From: CAVUCH01 sp963739995
GTDB taxonomy: Bacteria > Acidobacteriota > Vicinamibacteria > Vicinamibacterales > JAENWD01
Length of the DNA stretch: 64,000 bases
Assembly (NCBI GenBank): GCA_963739995.1
Contig: CAVUCH010000021.1
Span: forward strand, 186,001 to 250,000
Reading direction: 5' to 3'
The notes beneath the pieces are model-generated. The model saw only the letters and a list, made by a program, of their open reading frames with translations. It was not told the origin of the DNA and made no database searches. Position numbers and translations under genes: made by a program. Position 1 is the stretch's first letter, and each line of letters opens with the position of its first letter. Below, piece after piece: positions 45,984-55,800 of the stretch.

Positions 45984-47621
45984 ATGCGCCGCCGCGTCGC
46001 TCTGCGCGCGCTCGCCACGCTCGCATGCGCCACCCTTCCGCTCGCCGGCGCCTGCGGCAAGAAGGGGCCACCGCTCGCCCCACTTCCCAGGCTGCCGATC
46101 GCCCCGGCGCAGGTCTCCGCTTCACGTGCAGGCGACTCGGTCACCATCAGGTTCACCGTGCCGGGTGCGAACGTCAGCGGGGTCCGTCCCGCCGACATCG
46201 AGCGTGTGGACGTGTACGCGTGGACGGGACCCGACGTGCCGGCCGCGAGGGTGTTCAGGGTCGCGAAGGTGGTCGCAAGCGTGCAGGTGCGCAGGCCGCC
46301 GCCGCCGCCCGACCCCGACGAGAACGGGAACGTTCCACCGCCACCGCCGCCGGTGGGTCCAGGTGTGGATCAGGGCGCGGCCACGGAGCTGCGTGAGACC
46401 CTGGCCCCCGATGCGTTCCGGCCCGTCGACGTTTCGAACGCCAAGAAGAGGACGCCAGCGCCCGATGGCGAGCCCAAACTGACGCCGCCGGACGCGATGC
46501 CAGTGCCGTCTCCGCTCACCCGCCGCTACATCGTCGTAGGCGTGAACCACGGTGGGCAGCGCGGGCGGGCCGCGCCGCCGCTCGCGGTGCCGCTGTGGAC
46601 GGCCCCGCCGCCGCCAGGTGCTGTCACGGCAAAGGCACTCCAGACGGGAACGGAGCTGACCTGGACGGCGCCTTCCGTCGTACGCCGCCCCATCCTGGCC
46701 AATGCGATGCCGGACCGTGCTCCTGCGCGAGCGCAGGCGGCCGGGGCCTCGAAGACTCAGGACTCCGATGATGAACGCCCGGACGAACGCCCCGACGAAC
46801 GCCCGGACGAACGCCCGGACGATGAGGCGGAAGTCCAGGACGACGCAGACGACGCAGACGACGCAGACGAGGCTGCTCCACCGACCGGGGAACGTCCGGA
46901 AGGCACGCCACAACCGCCCGGCCCGGCCGGTGGACGGGCCGACGGCACTGAACTGATACCCCCGGCCGCCGGCGAGCGGCAGGATGGTACGGCAGCACAA
47001 CCGCCCGCCGCGCGTGAACGCCCGTCAGTCGACACGGGACTGCTGCCCGCGCGTCTTGCGGTGCCTTGGCCGACGATCTCGACCGGGTACCACGTGTACG
47101 AGGTCCCCGCCCCGGGAACCCTGCCGGCCGCCCGGAAGGAGGCCGATGGCCCGGCTCCTGTCCTCCCGAGGCGCTTGACCCCGGCGCCGCTGAGGGTGAC
47201 TACCTTCAGGGACACGCGCGTCGAATACGGAGTGGAGCGGTGCTATGTGGTCCGTACCGCGGAGGCCGTCGGCACGCTGATCGTCGAGAGTGAGGGATCC
47301 GCACCAACCTGCGTCAAGGCGGCGGATGTGTTCCCGCCGGCCGCGCCGAAATCGCTGGCGGCCGTCTCGAGCGCGGGCGCGATCAGCTTGATCTGGGAAG
47401 GCGGCGAGGAGCCGGACCTGGCTGGTTATGTCATCCTGCGTGGTACGGGACCAGCCGCACCCTCGGAACGGCTGACGCCCCAGCCGATTCGTGAGACCAC
47501 GTTCCGGGACACGACCGTGAAGCGGGGCACTCGGTACGTGTACGTCGTCGTTGCGGTGGATAACGCGACGCCTCCGAACGTCAGCGCGCCATCGAACCGG
47601 ATCGAGGAGACCGCGCGCTGA
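45984..47621 (+). CDS. Fibronectin type III-like lipoprotein
   Basis: A 545-residue lipoprotein. The signal ends in a lipobox (LAGACGKKGPP), and the mature start CGKKGPPLAPLPR resembles the LptM-type lipoprotein N-terminus. Two FN3-like folds are visible: APAQVSASRAGDSVTIRFTV onward, and the C-terminal PAAPKSLAAVSSAGAISLIWEGGEEPDLAGYVILRG to GTRYVYVVVAVDNATPPNVSAPSNRIE. Between them lies a Pro-rich linker and a highly charged tandem-repeat segment (DERPDERP and DDADDADDADE). It starts 34 bases after hslU. The role is unknown; a cell-surface scaffold is a guess. Confidence 0.75.
   Translation: MRRRVALRALATLACATLPLAGACGKKGPPLAPLPRLPIAPAQVSASRAGDSVTIRFTVPGANVSGVRPADIERVDVYAWTGPDVPAARVFRVAKVVASVQVRRPPPPPDPDENGNVPPPPPPVGPGVDQGAATELRETLAPDAFRPVDVSNAKKRTPAPDGEPKLTPPDAMPVPSPLTRRYIVVGVNHGGQRGRAAPPLAVPLWTAPPPPGAVTAKALQTGTELTWTAPSVVRRPILANAMPDRAPARAQAAGASKTQDSDDERPDERPDERPDERPDDEAEVQDDADDADDADEAAPPTGERPEGTPQPPGPAGGRADGTELIPPAAGERQDGTAAQPPAARERPSVDTGLLPARLAVPWPTISTGYHVYEVPAPGTLPAARKEADGPAPVLPRRLTPAPLRVTTFRDTRVEYGVERCYVVRTAEAVGTLIVESEGSAPTCVKAADVFPPAAPKSLAAVSSAGAISLIWEGGEEPDLAGYVILRGTGPAAPSERLTPQPIRETTFRDTTVKRGTRYVYVVVAVDNATPPNVSAPSNRIEETAR
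46773..46865. repeat. Two tandem arrays in the FN3 lipoprotein gene
   Basis: Four 12-base units (46773-46820, GAACGCCCGGAC type) code for repeated Asp-Glu-Arg-Pro, and three 9-base units (46839-46865, GACGACGCA) code for repeated Asp-Asp-Ala. Such runs can change length by slippage in units of codons. Confidence 0.75.
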
Positions 47622-47664
47622 TGTTCCCCGTCTGTGTCCGTCGTGTGGTGGTCGGAGCCAGGCC

Positions 47665-48432
47665 ATGACCGACCTGCTGTTTCGAGTCGCGGACCAGGGA
47701 CGGGTCGTGTATGCCGTGCAGCGGGGAGGCGACCTCTTCGAGCTGGAGGGAGACATTTTCGACAGCTACCGCACGGGCGCGCCGATCCCTGGCGGACTTG
47801 CGTCGGTGCGCGTGCTCGCGCCGGTACTGCCGAGCAAGATCGTGGCGGTCGGCCTCAACTATAGGGACCACGCGGCTGAGCAGGGAAAACCGCTCCCGGC
47901 TGAGCCCCTGATTTTCCTCAAGCCGTCGACGTCGGTGATTGGCCCGGGCGACGCGATCCGGCTGCCTCCGGGTGTTGGACGGGTGGATCACGAGGCGGAG
48001 GCGGGGCTGGTGATCAAGCGGCGCGCCCACCGCGTGCCGGCCGCGCGTGCCCACGAGTACGTGCTGGGCGTCACCTGCGTCAACGATGTGACCGCACGCG
48101 ACATCCAGCGGCGCGAGAACCAGTACACGCGTCCCAAGGGGTTCGACACCTTTGCTCCGGTCGGGCCTGCGATTGCCGTTGGACTCGATTTGTCGGACGT
48201 CGACGTGCACGGGCTGGTCAACGACGTCGTGCGACAGCGCTCGTCGACCCGACAGCTGATCTTTCCGGCGGCCGACCTCGTGGCCTTCATTTCAGCCGTC
48301 ATGACGCTGCTTCCGGGAGATATCATTTCCACGGGGACGCCGGCCGGCATCGGGCCACTCGCAGCGGGGGACGTCGTCACGGTGCGTGTATCCGGGGTCG
48401 GAGACCTGGTCAACCCGGTGGTTGCAGGGTAG
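47665..48432 (+). CDS. Fumarylacetoacetate hydrolase (FAH) family protein
   Basis: A 255-residue FAH-fold enzyme. IVAVGLNYRDHAAEQGKPLPAEPLIFLKPSTSVIGPGD, EAEAGLVIKRRAHRV, GVTCVNDVTARDIQ, KGFDTFAPVGP and ISTGTPAGIGPLAAGDVVTV are the metal-binding and substrate-loop motifs of the acylpyruvase/oxaloacetate-type group. Likely reactions are cleavage or isomerisation of small keto acids; the exact substrate cannot be read. ATG at 47665 is the natural start. It is followed 18 bases later by a transaldolase gene. Confidence 0.9.
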   Translation: MTDLLFRVADQGRVVYAVQRGGDLFELEGDIFDSYRTGAPIPGGLASVRVLAPVLPSKIVAVGLNYRDHAAEQGKPLPAEPLIFLKPSTSVIGPGDAIRLPPGVGRVDHEAEAGLVIKRRAHRVPAARAHEYVLGVTCVNDVTARDIQRRENQYTRPKGFDTFAPVGPAIAVGLDLSDVDVHGLVNDVVRQRSSTRQLIFPAADLVAFISAVMTLLPGDIISTGTPAGIGPLAAGDVVTVRVSGVGDLVNPVVAG

Positions 48433-48450
48433 AGAAGGAAGGAGAGGGCG

Positions 48451-49113
48451 ATGAAGATCTTCGTGGATACCGGCAGCATCAAGGACATCGAGGCACTCGC
48501 GAACCTGGGCGTCATCGATGGCGTCACCACCAATCCGTCGCTCATGGCAAAGGAGAAGGGCAGCGGACACCAGATCATCAGGGAGATCTGCCGAATCGTC
48601 CAGGGACCGGTGAGTGCCGAGGTCGTCGCGACCGACACCGAGGGGATGCTCCGCGAAGGGCGCGAGCTGGCCTCGATCGATCCGCACGTTGTGGTGAAGG
48701 TGCCGTTCACGAAAGACGGCGTCAAGGCGTGCCGCACGCTCTCTTCGGAGGGTACGAGGGTGAACGTCACGCTCATCTTCTCGGCCACGCAGGCACTGCT
48801 GGCCGCCAAGGTCGGCGCCTCCTACGTGAGCCCGTTCATCGGCCGCCTCGATGACGTCGCGACCGATGGCATGACGCTGGTCGAGGAGATCGTGGAGATT
48901 TTCGACAACTACGAGTTCTCGACGGAAGTGCTCGTCGCCAGCGTGCGCGGACCCATCCACGTGGTGCAGGCGGCGCGGCTCGGCGCCGATGTCTGCACCT
49001 GCCCGCCGGCGGTCATCGAGAGCATGTTCAAGCACCCGCTGACCGACATCGGCCTCGCGAAGTTCCTGCAGGACTACGAGAAGGCGCAGGCGGCGCTGGC
49101 CGGGACCCGCTGA
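48451..49113 (+). CDS. fsa: Transaldolase / fructose-6-phosphate aldolase-like
   Basis: A 220-residue small transaldolase of the FSA/TalC group. MKIFVDTGSIKDIEALANLGVIDGVTTNPSLM is the start motif. The Schiff-base lysine is K83 in VVVKVPFTKDG; NVTLIFSATQALLAAKVGASYVSPFIGRLDD follows, and FKHPLTDIGLAKFLQDYEK closes the protein. Whether it is a transaldolase or an F6P aldolase cannot be decided from sequence alone. Cytosolic. Confidence 0.9.
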   Translation: MKIFVDTGSIKDIEALANLGVIDGVTTNPSLMAKEKGSGHQIIREICRIVQGPVSAEVVATDTEGMLREGRELASIDPHVVVKVPFTKDGVKACRTLSSEGTRVNVTLIFSATQALLAAKVGASYVSPFIGRLDDVATDGMTLVEEIVEIFDNYEFSTEVLVASVRGPIHVVQAARLGADVCTCPPAVIESMFKHPLTDIGLAKFLQDYEKAQAALAGTR

Positions 49114-49167
49114 CCGGGAGCCGCATCGGTGGCCTGCGGCTGATCGCTGACCGCTGATCACGTGCCC

Positions 49168-50709
49168 ATGGATCATTCGAACGACCTGGCAGAGCTCGAA
49201 CGCCTGGCGGAGCTTGGCGGCGGCGCCGACAGGCTTCGCCGCCAGCACGATGCGGGCAAGCTCACCGTGCGAGAGCGAATCGATCTGCTCTTCGACCCGT
49301 GCAGTTTCGAAGAGGTCGACAAGCTGGTCACCCACCGGTGCCGCGACTTCGGGATGGCCGAACAGGTCGTTCCGGGCGATGGCGTGGTCGCCGGCCACGG
49401 GCGGGTAGACGGACGGCCGGTCTTCGCGTTCGCACAGGACTTTACCGTCTTTGGCGGTTCACTCTCCGAGACCAACGCCGCCAAGATCGCCAAGGTCATG
49501 GACCTCGCGATGAGCATGGGTGCGCCGATCGTCGGGTTGAACGACTCGGGCGGTGCGCGCATCCAGGAAGGCGTGCTGTCGCTCGGCGGGTATGCCGACA
49601 TCTTCCTGCGCAATACGCTCGCGTCGGGCGTCATCCCCCAAATCTCGGCGATCATGGGCCCGTGCGCCGGAGGAGCGGTGTACTCGCCCGCGATTACCGA
49701 TTTCACGGTCATGGTCCGTGGCACGAGCTACATGTTCGTCACCGGTCCTGACGTCGTGAAAACCGTCACGCACGAGGACGTCACCAAGGAGCAGCTCGGC
49801 GGCGCGATGACGCACAACGCGACGAGCGGTGTCGCCCACTTCGCCGTGGACGACGACCGCGAGTGCCTTTTGCTCATCCGGGAGCTGCTCGGATACCTGC
49901 CCTCGAACAATGTCGATCCTCCGCCGATCCTCGCGAGCACGGATCCGCCCGACCGTGAGGACGAGGCGCTCGACACACTCGTGCCGCCCTCGCCGAACCA
50001 GCCGTACGACATGCACGACCTGCTGCGGTCGGTCGTTGACGGCGGGGAGTTCCTCGAGGTGCACGCGCACTTCGCGCGCAACATGATTGTCGGGTTCGCG
50101 CGGCTGAACGGCGCGTCCGTGGGGCTGGTGGCCAACCAGCCGGCGCACCTCGCGGGCACGCTCGACATGGACGCGTCCGTGAAGGGCGCCCGCTTCGTCC
50201 GGTTCTGCGACGCGTTCAACATCCCGGTCGTCACCTTCGAAGATGTGCCCGGCTTTCTGCCGGGAGTGAACCAGGAATACGGCGGGATCATCCGGCACGG
50301 CGCCAAGCTGCTCTACGCCTACGCCGAGGCGACCGTACCCAAGGTCACGGTCATTACCCGAAAGGCCTATGGCGGTGCGTACTGCGTGATGGCCAGCAAG
50401 CACATTCGGACGGACGCGAACTTCGCGTGGCCCACGGCGGAGATCGCCGTGATGGGCCCGGAGGGCGCCGTGAACATCCTGTACAAGCGCGAGCTCGATA
50501 CGGCCGCCGACCCTGCCGCGCTCCGGGCCCAGCGTGTCGACGAGTACCGGGAGAAGCTCGCGAACCCGTTCGTGGCGGCCGGCCGCGGGTTCATCGACGA
50601 AGTGATCCAGCCGCGGCACACACGGCGGAAGCTCATCGCGGCGCTCGCGCGGTTCTCGACGAAGCGCGACCGCAATCCGCCGAAGAAGCACGGGAATATT
50701 CCGTTGTAG
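49168..50709 (+). CDS. Acyl-CoA carboxylase, carboxyltransferase (beta) subunit
   Basis: About 513 residues. Transfers the carboxyl group from biotin to an acyl-CoA (propionyl- or acetyl-CoA type). VVAGHGRVDGRPVFAFAQDFTVFGGSLSE, GLNDSGGARIQEG, SGVIPQISAIMGPCAGGAVYSPAITDF and GFLPGVNQEYGGIIRHGAKLLYAYAEATVPKVTVITRKAYGGAYCVM are conserved PccB/MmdA motifs; the GG loops form oxyanion holes. The ATG at 49168 is preferred; a GTG at 49162 adds two residues. The next two genes encode the biotin carboxylase and carrier, so this is one complex. PccB-like rather than AccD-like length. Confidence 0.94.
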   Translation: MDHSNDLAELERLAELGGGADRLRRQHDAGKLTVRERIDLLFDPCSFEEVDKLVTHRCRDFGMAEQVVPGDGVVAGHGRVDGRPVFAFAQDFTVFGGSLSETNAAKIAKVMDLAMSMGAPIVGLNDSGGARIQEGVLSLGGYADIFLRNTLASGVIPQISAIMGPCAGGAVYSPAITDFTVMVRGTSYMFVTGPDVVKTVTHEDVTKEQLGGAMTHNATSGVAHFAVDDDRECLLLIRELLGYLPSNNVDPPPILASTDPPDREDEALDTLVPPSPNQPYDMHDLLRSVVDGGEFLEVHAHFARNMIVGFARLNGASVGLVANQPAHLAGTLDMDASVKGARFVRFCDAFNIPVVTFEDVPGFLPGVNQEYGGIIRHGAKLLYAYAEATVPKVTVITRKAYGGAYCVMASKHIRTDANFAWPTAEIAVMGPEGAVNILYKRELDTAADPAALRAQRVDEYREKLANPFVAAGRGFIDEVIQPRHTRRKLIAALARFSTKRDRNPPKKHGNIPL

Positions 50710-50832
50710 ACGGGCCGGCAGGCTGCAGGCTCGAGGCGGCAGCCTGCAGGCGGTGTCTGGCCTCAGCCCAGACGTGCCCGCAGCTGCGGTCTGTAGCCCG
50801 CAGCGTGCTCCCGCAGATAGAATCGTCCAGTC

Positions 50833-52362
50833 TTGCCTGCCATTCGCAAGGTCCTCATCGCCAACCGCGGCGAGATCGCCGTACGCATCGTGCGCGCATG
50901 CCGCGAGCGTGGCGTGGCGACCGTGGCCGTGTATTCGGACTGCGATCGCACGGCCAGGCACGTGCGCATGGCGGACGAAGCCTGGGGGCTCGGCGGCAAC
51001 ACCCCGCGCGAGAGCTATCTGCGGATCGACGCGATCGTGGAGATCGCCCACCGCAGCGGAGCCGATGCGGTGCACCCCGGCTATGGTTTTCTCGCGGAGA
51101 ACGCGGCGTTCGCCGAGGCGTGTGCCGCCGCCGGCCTGACGTTCATCGGTCCGGCGCCCGCCGCGATCCGCGCCATGGGCAGCAAGACCGCCGCACGTGC
51201 CGTGGCGACGGCCGCCGGCGTGCCGGTCGTGCCTGGCACCGGGGCGCCGCTGGCGGCAGGTAGTCCAGACGCGGAGGTCATCCGGGCGGCGCGGGATGTG
51301 GGCTATCCGCTCATGCTGAAGGCGGTGGCCGGCGGCGGTGGCAAAGGGATGCGCCTCGTCATGGAGGAGGGCGAGTTGCCGGGCGCGCTGCGTGCGGCCC
51401 GCAGTGAGGCGCAATCGTCGTTTGGCGATGCGTCCGTGTATCTGGAGCGGCGGCTCGAACGCCCGCGCCACGTCGAGGTGCAACTGCTTGGGGATGCGCA
51501 CGGCACCGTCCTGCCATTCGTGGAGCGAGAGTGCTCCATCCAGCGGCGCCACCAGAAGGTGGTCGAAGAGAGTCCGTCGATCGCCGTAACGCCGGACCAG
51601 CGGCGCGTGCTCACGGACGCGGCGGCGCGTGTCGCGCGCCGCGTCGGGTACACGAACGCAGGGACGATCGAGTTCCTGCTCGACGCGGATGGGCAGTTCT
51701 ACTTCCTCGAAATGAACACGCGCCTGCAGGTGGAACACCCGGTCACGGAGATGGTCACCGGCATCGATCTCGTCGAGTGGCAGCTGCGCATCGCGCAGGG
51801 CGAGCCACTCACGCTCGATCCCGAGGCGCTCATCACGCCGCGCGGCCACGCGATCGAGGCGCGCATCTACGCGGAGGACCCCGACGAGCGCTTCATGCCC
51901 TCGCCAGGACACATCACGCACCTCCGCGCGGCGTCCGGCCCCGGCGTGCGCGACGACGGAGGGCTCACCGCACCGGGTGAGGTGCCCATCTATTACGATC
52001 CGCTGGTTGCGAAGCTGATTGCCTGGGGCAGTGATCGCGGGCAGTCGATCGCGCGCCTCGCCCGTGCCCTGCGCGAATACGAGATCGAGGGGATCAAGAC
52101 GACCATCCCGTTCTTCCGGTGGCTGCTCACCAACGAGGACTATCTGGCCGCGCGCGTGGACACCACCTGGCTGGATCGTGTGCTCGCAACACGAGCCGGC
52201 GAGCGCTTCTGGGCCAGCGATGCGCCTGTGACAGACCTCGCGTCGATTGCGGCGGCCATCCACGCGTGGGCAGCGAAAGATGCGGTGCGCGTCGCCGAGG
52301 CCGGCGTGCCGGCCGCGACGCACAGCTGGGTCGCGGCTGCGCGCCGCGAGGCACTTCGATGA
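50833..52362 (+). CDS. accC: Biotin carboxylase subunit
   Basis: ATP-dependent carboxylation of biotin. The 509-residue protein begins LPAIRKVLIANRGEIAVRIVRACRE (TTG start at 50833), then YGFLAENAAFAEACAAAGLTFIGP, ATP-grasp glycine loop KAVAGGGGKGMRLV, HVEVQLLGDAHGTV, ERECSIQRRHQKVVEE, FLEMNTRLQVEHPVTEMVTGIDLVEWQLRIA and RIYAEDP. The final 60 residues are an extension. It ends in an ATGA overlap with the biotin carrier gene. Confidence 0.95.
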   Translation: MPAIRKVLIANRGEIAVRIVRACRERGVATVAVYSDCDRTARHVRMADEAWGLGGNTPRESYLRIDAIVEIAHRSGADAVHPGYGFLAENAAFAEACAAAGLTFIGPAPAAIRAMGSKTAARAVATAAGVPVVPGTGAPLAAGSPDAEVIRAARDVGYPLMLKAVAGGGGKGMRLVMEEGELPGALRAARSEAQSSFGDASVYLERRLERPRHVEVQLLGDAHGTVLPFVERECSIQRRHQKVVEESPSIAVTPDQRRVLTDAAARVARRVGYTNAGTIEFLLDADGQFYFLEMNTRLQVEHPVTEMVTGIDLVEWQLRIAQGEPLTLDPEALITPRGHAIEARIYAEDPDERFMPSPGHITHLRAASGPGVRDDGGLTAPGEVPIYYDPLVAKLIAWGSDRGQSIARLARALREYEIEGIKTTIPFFRWLLTNEDYLAARVDTTWLDRVLATRAGERFWASDAPVTDLASIAAAIHAWAAKDAVRVAEAGVPAATHSWVAAARREALR

Positions 52363-52874
52363 GGCCGGCGGCCTTCGAGCTCGAGGTCGAAGGGCTGGTC
52401 CGTAAAGTGCAAGTGGCGCACGACAGAGGTCGATTCGAGATCCTGCTCGACGGCGTGCGCCACAGCGTCGACGCGGTCACCATCGAGCCGGGGCGGTGGT
52501 CGTTATTGATGGCGGACGGCCGCAGCCACGAGGTCGTCATCGTGACAAACGGCCATCACGGGGCGGCAGCCGTCCTTGTAGATGGCTCCGTCGTCCCGAT
52601 CGGAATGCGGGATCCCCGCCGGCGCCGCGACGCGGCCGCCGCTCACGGAGCAGCCGATGGTCCGGTCCGGATCGTCGCGCCCATGCCGGGGAAGGTAGTA
52701 CGGGTCCTGGCTGCGCCGGGTGATCCGGTGTCAGCGCGTCAGAGCGTCATCGTGGTTGAAGCCATGAAGATGGAGAACGAGCTCCGAACGCCGCGGCCGG
52801 GCGTCGTGGGCGAGGTGCTCGTACGCGAGGGCGACCTCGTCGACGCGGGCACGCTGTTGCTGACCATCGGATGA
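52359..52874 (+). CDS. Biotin carboxyl carrier protein
   Basis: A 171-residue carrier with a C-terminal biotinyl domain. Biotin is attached at K137 in VVEAMKMENEL. PVRIVAPMPGKVVRVLAAPGDPVSA and GVVGEVLVREGDLVDAGTLLLTIG are the two symmetrical halves. The first 90 residues form a separate small beta-rich region (ELEVEGLVRKVQVAHDRGRFEILLDG). Its start overlaps the biotin carboxylase stop and its stop overlaps the tamB start (ATGA at 52871-52874). Confidence 0.93.
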   Translation: MRPAAFELEVEGLVRKVQVAHDRGRFEILLDGVRHSVDAVTIEPGRWSLLMADGRSHEVVIVTNGHHGAAAVLVDGSVVPIGMRDPRRRRDAAAAHGAADGPVRIVAPMPGKVVRVLAAPGDPVSARQSVIVVEAMKMENELRTPRPGVVGEVLVREGDLVDAGTLLLTIG

Positions 52875-55800
52875 CGGACCATTCCCACCCGCCTGACGAT
52901 GCTGCGAATGGTGCCGAGCCGCCGGTTGCCGAGGCGCGAGCGCGCCCGCGCCGGGGCTGGGTCCGCCGCATCGGGCGTGCCGTCCTGCGCTTCCTGTCCA
53001 TCCTTGCGATCCTCCTGGCGGTGGCCATCATCACGACGGTGTCGATCGATCTCGGTCCCGCCCTGCGGGCGCGCGCAGCGAAGGCCGGCGGCAATTACCT
53101 GAAGCGCGAGATGACGATTGGCGGGCTGTCCGTCCGTCTGCTGACGGGCACCTTCGTGGTCGACGACCTGCGGATCGGCGGTCTGCACCCGGGCGATCGC
53201 CCGTTCCTCACGGCCAGACGCATCGACATCTCGCTCGCCCTGTCCGCGCTGATTCGGCGCGAGGTGCTGTTCGAGTCGGTGCGGATGACCGGCTGGACGA
53301 TGGCGGTGGAGACGTGGCCGAACGGGCAGCAGAGCTTCCCGCGATTCACGCGTGGTGGGCCGAGCGGGCCGAAGCGTTTCGTGACCACCGTGCGATCGGT
53401 GCGGGCGACGGAGGGCGAGTTCATCTTTCGGGATCACGGCACTCCCTGGAGCGCCGTGGCGCGGAACCTCGAGGTGATCGTCACGCGCGGCGCCACCTAC
53501 GACGGCACCGCCCGGTTTTCCAACGGTACGGTGACCATCCAGAATCACCTGCCCATGCGCACGGACATGACCTCGCGCTTCACGATCGAGGCCGGCATCG
53601 CCCGGTTCAGCCAGTTGCAGCTGCTCGCGGACGGATCGCGCTCGCAGGCGACCGGCAGTGTCGACCTTGGCCGCTGGCCGGAGCAGACGTGGCACGTGAA
53701 GGCGCGGGTGCACTTCCCGCGCATGCGCGAGATCTTCTTCACGAGGGAACGCTGGCGATTGAAAGGTGACGGCGATTTTACCGGCGTGTTCCACTTGTTC
53801 AAGGGAGGGCGCGAGCTGAAGGGAACGTTCGCAAGCGCCGAAGCCGGCGTGAACGAGTACCGGTTCCAGGCCTTGCGGGGCTCGCTGCTGTGGCTGCCGC
53901 AGAAGTTCGAGGTCACCAACGCCACGTCCCAGGTGTACGGCGGTACCGCGCGCTTCGGATACCTCATGGCGCCAATCGGCACGCGTACGCCGGCTCGAGC
54001 CGTCTTCGATGCTACGTACCGGGACGTCGATATCGGGCGGCTGGGCGACAGCCTCGCCCTCCGCGGTATCCGCTTCACGGGTCGCGCGACCGGGCGCAGC
54101 CGCCTCGAGTGGCCGCTCGGCCGGTTTTCCGCCGGGCTTCGTGGCGCCGGGCAGATGGAGGTGCGGCCGCCTGCCGGGGAACTGGTGCTGGGCCGCATCG
54201 CTCCAAGCGAGCTCACGAGCGACGAGGAGCGGCTGGGGAAAGTGTGGGGGCCGTTCGCTTCGCGCCTGCCGATTGCGCGCGTGCCGATTGGGGCGGAGCT
54301 CACCTACTCACTGGATCCCGAGTGGGTCGAGATCGGGCCCAGCCGCTTCGCGACGCGCAAGACGTACGTGGAGTTCCAGGGGCGCACGGCCTGGGGTCAG
54401 AACTCCACGATCCCTTTCCACGTCACGAGCGCGGACTGGCTCGAGAGCGACCGCCTGCTCGCGGGCATCATGAACGCATTCGGCTCCGACACCGGCGCTG
54501 TCGATGTGGGGGGGTGGGGTGAGTTCGACGGCGTCATGACGAAGGCGTTCCGCGCGCCGCGGGTGGAGGGCCATTTCAGCGGCGAGCGCATGCGCGCGTG
54601 GGACGTCGTGTGGGGCGATGGGGCGGCCGACATCGTCATCGAGCACGGCTACGTCACCGTCGAGAACTCCGCGATCCGCAGTGGCGCGTCCGTAATCGAG
54701 GCGGACGGGCGCTTCTCGCTGGGCTACCCGCGCAGGGACGGGGGCGAAGAGATCAACGCGCGAGTCCGGCTCACCCATCGTCCAATCGGCGACCTGCGCC
54801 ACGCCTTCCTGCTCGACGATTACCCGGTGAATGGCCGCCTGTCTGGCGAGTTTCGCCTCTATGGCAAGTTCGAGACGCCATTCGGTTTCGGCAAGCTGGA
54901 GATCGCCGATGGCGTCGCCTACGGCGAGCCCTTCGAGCGTGCGTCCGCGTCCCTGCGCTTCGAGGGCGCCGGTGTCCGCCTCGATGCCATCGAGGCCGCC
55001 AAGGGCGGCGGGCCGGTCTCCGGTGCTGCCTACGTCGCGTGGGCAGGCACGTACTCGTTCAACGTGTCGGGCCAGCGTGTGCCGGTCGAGTCGATGACCT
55101 CGCTGGCATACCCGCAGGCACCGCTCTCGGGGTTGACGGACTTCACCGCGTCCGGCAGTGGACGCTTCGACGAGCCGAGATACGACGTGAAGTTCGGCGT
55201 GAGTGACCTCTTCGTCAGCGACGAGGGCATCGGCGAGGTGACGGGCCGGCTGGGCATGCGCAACACGGTGATCACGGTGGAGTTGGAGGCTGCCTCGCCC
55301 CGGCTCTCGGTATCGGCCACCGGCCGCATTCCCCTGACCCCTGGATCTGGCGCAGAGCTGACCCTTCGTTTCACCGACACGTCGCTCGACCCGTACGTGC
55401 GCGCCTTCGAACCGCGGCTCTCTCCGTTCACGACGGCCGTTGTCAGCGGCAGCGTCCGCGTCGTCGGGGACTTGAGCCGGGTGGAGCATCTGCTGGTCGA
55501 CGGAACCGTCGACCGGATCGACCTGCGATTGTTCGACTACGCGCTGCGGAACGATGGCCCGATTCGCCTCCTCCTGGACAATCAGGTCGTGCAGGTCGAG
55601 CAGATGCGGCTGGTTGGAGAGAACACGAGCCTGGATGTGAACGGCACAGTGGGCCTCGCAAACCGGCAGATTGCGCTGCACGCGACGGGCGATGCCAATC
55701 TCAGCATTCTGCAGGGCTTCTTCCGCGACATCCGCAGCTCGGGCCAGGCGGATCTCGCGGCCGACGTCCGGGGCCCCCTCGACAGGCCGGTCTTTGCGGG

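Noticed and set aside
49114..49161. Degenerate copy of the dispersed repeat (GTGGCCTGCGGCTGATC)
   Set aside because: Similarity needs several gaps and lacks both CTAG and the internal region.
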